Translations under genes and position numbers: made by a program
The notes under the pieces: generated by a model
Database searches by the model: none
Told to the model about the DNA's origin: nothing
What the model saw: only the letters and a program-made list of their open reading frames with translations
Assembly: GCA_029941825.1 (NCBI GenBank)
Contig: JAPYTM010000063.1
Coordinates: 1-5,299, forward strand
Direction of reading: 5' to 3'
Length of the DNA stretch: 5,299 nucleotides
From: Candidatus Nitrosopumilus sp.
GTDB taxonomy: Archaea; Thermoproteota; Nitrososphaeria; Nitrososphaerales; Nitrosopumilaceae
In this document: positions 4,567-5,299 of the stretch, in pieces
How the letters are laid out: every line of letters starts with the position of its first letter
Position numbering within the stretch: the stretch's first letter is position 1

Positions 4567-4851
4567 ATGTCAAGCGTTAGATCAGATATCATATACATTG
4601 GAAAAAAACCATTGATGACTTATGTTACTTCAGCAATTATTCAATTAGCTACTTTACCTATAATTACAATCAAAGCTAGAGGGCAAAGTATGGGTGTAGC
4701 TATAGATGTATCACAAATCGTGTTACGTAAAACAAAACCTGCATTTTCCATTGCAGATATTAAAATTGGCTCAGAATCACTTGTATCCTCTGATGGACGA
4801 AACAGAGATGTTTCAACAATTGACATTTCAATAAAAAGGAACACACCATAA
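4567..4851 (+). CDS. alba: DNA/RNA-binding chromatin protein Alba
   Basis: The 94-residue protein is a full-length Alba: it opens with DIIYIGKKPLMTYV (7-20), continues with the helix to about 28, the strand-turn ITIKARGQSMGVAIDVSQIV (33-52), and the β-hairpin DIKIGSE...VSTIDISIK (64-90). K13 and K14 in GKKP correspond to K16/K17 of Sulfolobus Alba, the main nucleic-acid contacts and acetylation site. Alba dimers coat DNA and also bind RNA, shaping archaeal chromatin. The ATG fits the TATA box 21 bases upstream. It is the first gene of a likely two-gene transcript with tfb ten bases behind, linking chromatin protein and basal transcription factor levels. A palindrome over its promoter suggests regulation. 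Nothing appears truncated. Confidence 0.95.
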   Translation: MSSVRSDIIYIGKKPLMTYVTSAIIQLATLPIITIKARGQSMGVAIDVSQIVLRKTKPAFSIADIKIGSESLVSSDGRNRDVSTIDISIKRNTP

Positions 4852-4854
4852 GGT
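4850..4854 (+). promoter_or_regulatory. Shine-Dalgarno site of tfb
   Basis: The alba stop TAA runs into GGT to make AAGGT, ending 7 bases before the tfb ATG at 4862. It supports that ATG and translational coupling to alba, and is the same TAAGGTAA junction as between lrp and the J-domain gene. Confidence 0.55.
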
Positions 4855-4861
4855 AATTTTC

Positions 4862-5299
4862 ATGGTAGTCAATAGTTCTGTTCCAAGTTGTGTACGTTGT
4901 GGAAAAAAATCAATGTTAACTGATGATGTTACTGGAGAACAATTTTGTGCAAAATGTGGTTATGTGGTTTCTGAAAAAGCAGATGCATCTGGCCCTGAAT
5001 GGAGATCATTTCAAAAAGATGGAGGTTCAGATCCTGCAAGAACTGGTGCACCATCATCCCTTACAATCCATGATATGGGATTATCCACTGTAATTAACCC
5101 ATTAAACAAAGATGCATCAGGAAAACCATTAGCTGCATCAATGAAAAGTACCATTGAACGACTCCGAACTTGGGATAGTAGAAGTCAAGCTCATCAACCA
5201 GTTGATAGAAATTTGAGACAAGCACTTGGTGAATTAAATAAATTAAAAGATAAAGTTGCAATATCTGCAAATGTTCTTGAAAAAGCAGCTTACATTTAC
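4862..5299 (+). CDS. tfb: Transcription initiation factor B (TFB, TFIIB-like), N-terminal part
   Basis: The first 146 residues are present and the frame runs off the window end; family members are usually about 300 residues. Residues 10-32 form the zinc ribbon C10-x2-C13-x15-C29-x2-C32, which docks on RNA polymerase. Residues about 44-80 are the B-reader/linker region, with GPEWRSF and the strongly conserved GAPSSLTIHDMGLSTVI (62-78), which help open the promoter and set the start site. From about 95 the first cyclin fold begins (TIERLRTWDSRSQ, then NLRQALGELNKLKDK), which binds TBP and the BRE. All zinc ligands are intact. The ATG sits ten bases after alba with a suitable ribosome site. Archaea of this group often carry several TFBs, so this need not be the only one. 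Confidence 0.95.
   Translation, partial: MVVNSSVPSCVRCGKKSMLTDDVTGEQFCAKCGYVVSEKADASGPEWRSFQKDGGSDPARTGAPSSLTIHDMGLSTVINPLNKDASGKPLAASMKSTIERLRTWDSRSQAHQPVDRNLRQALGELNKLKDKVAISANVLEKAAYIY

Noticed and set aside
4641..4844. Minus-strand open frame within alba
   Set aside because: It is antisense to an intact, conserved Alba domain.
1..5299. CRISPR array, insertion sequence, tRNA or integration site
   Set aside because: No regularly spaced identical repeats, transposase motifs, terminal repeats or tRNA-like cloverleaf were seen on either strand.

Overview
The window looks like part of the chromosome of an ammonia-oxidising archaeon of the Nitrosopumilus type (Nitrososphaerota/Thaumarchaeota). 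This is inferred from archaeal markers (Alba, the start of a TFIIB-like TFB), very AT-rich sequence, TATA-box promoters about 21 bases ahead of start codons (leaderless mRNAs), an MqnE-type radical SAM enzyme for menaquinone, and small C2H2 zinc-finger and TPR proteins. No mobile element, CRISPR array, rRNA or tRNA gene was seen.

Layout, left to right. (1) The 3' end of an unrecognised + strand gene (1-249). (2) A leftward pair: an Lrp/AsnC regulator (812-1255) followed 11 bases later by a membrane-anchored J-domain protein (246-800), probably one transcript. (3) Divergent from lrp, two rightward TPR proteins, one of 75 residues with two repeats (1379-1606) and one of 166 residues with four repeats (1658-2158). 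(4) A leftward 57-residue C2H2 zinc-finger gene (2145-2318), short and easily missed, whose end overlaps the second TPR gene and whose start lies inside a strong potential hairpin. (5) Divergent from it, mqnE (2394-3491). (6) A leftward pair: a two-helix membrane protein (3832-4110) and a thiamine-binding (YkoF/MTH1187-like) domain protein (3488-3793). (7) An extremely AT-rich intergenic stretch of 456 bases (4111-4566). (8) A rightward pair, alba (4567-4851) and tfb (from 4862, cut by the window end), ten bases apart.

The window is mainly chromosomal housekeeping and regulation: a chromatin protein with a general transcription factor, an Lrp regulator with a co-chaperone, and one step of menaquinone synthesis. 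I do not see a clear new defence or mobile system. The most interesting signals are at the gene borders. First genes of transcripts appear leaderless, while second genes carry the same TAAGGTAA stop/Shine-Dalgarno junction. Three promoters (lrp, mqnE, alba) have palindromes over the TATA box or start site. The zinc-finger start is covered by a 13-bp stem. Two convergent gene pairs overlap by exactly four bases through a self-complementary stop codon (CTAG, TTAA).
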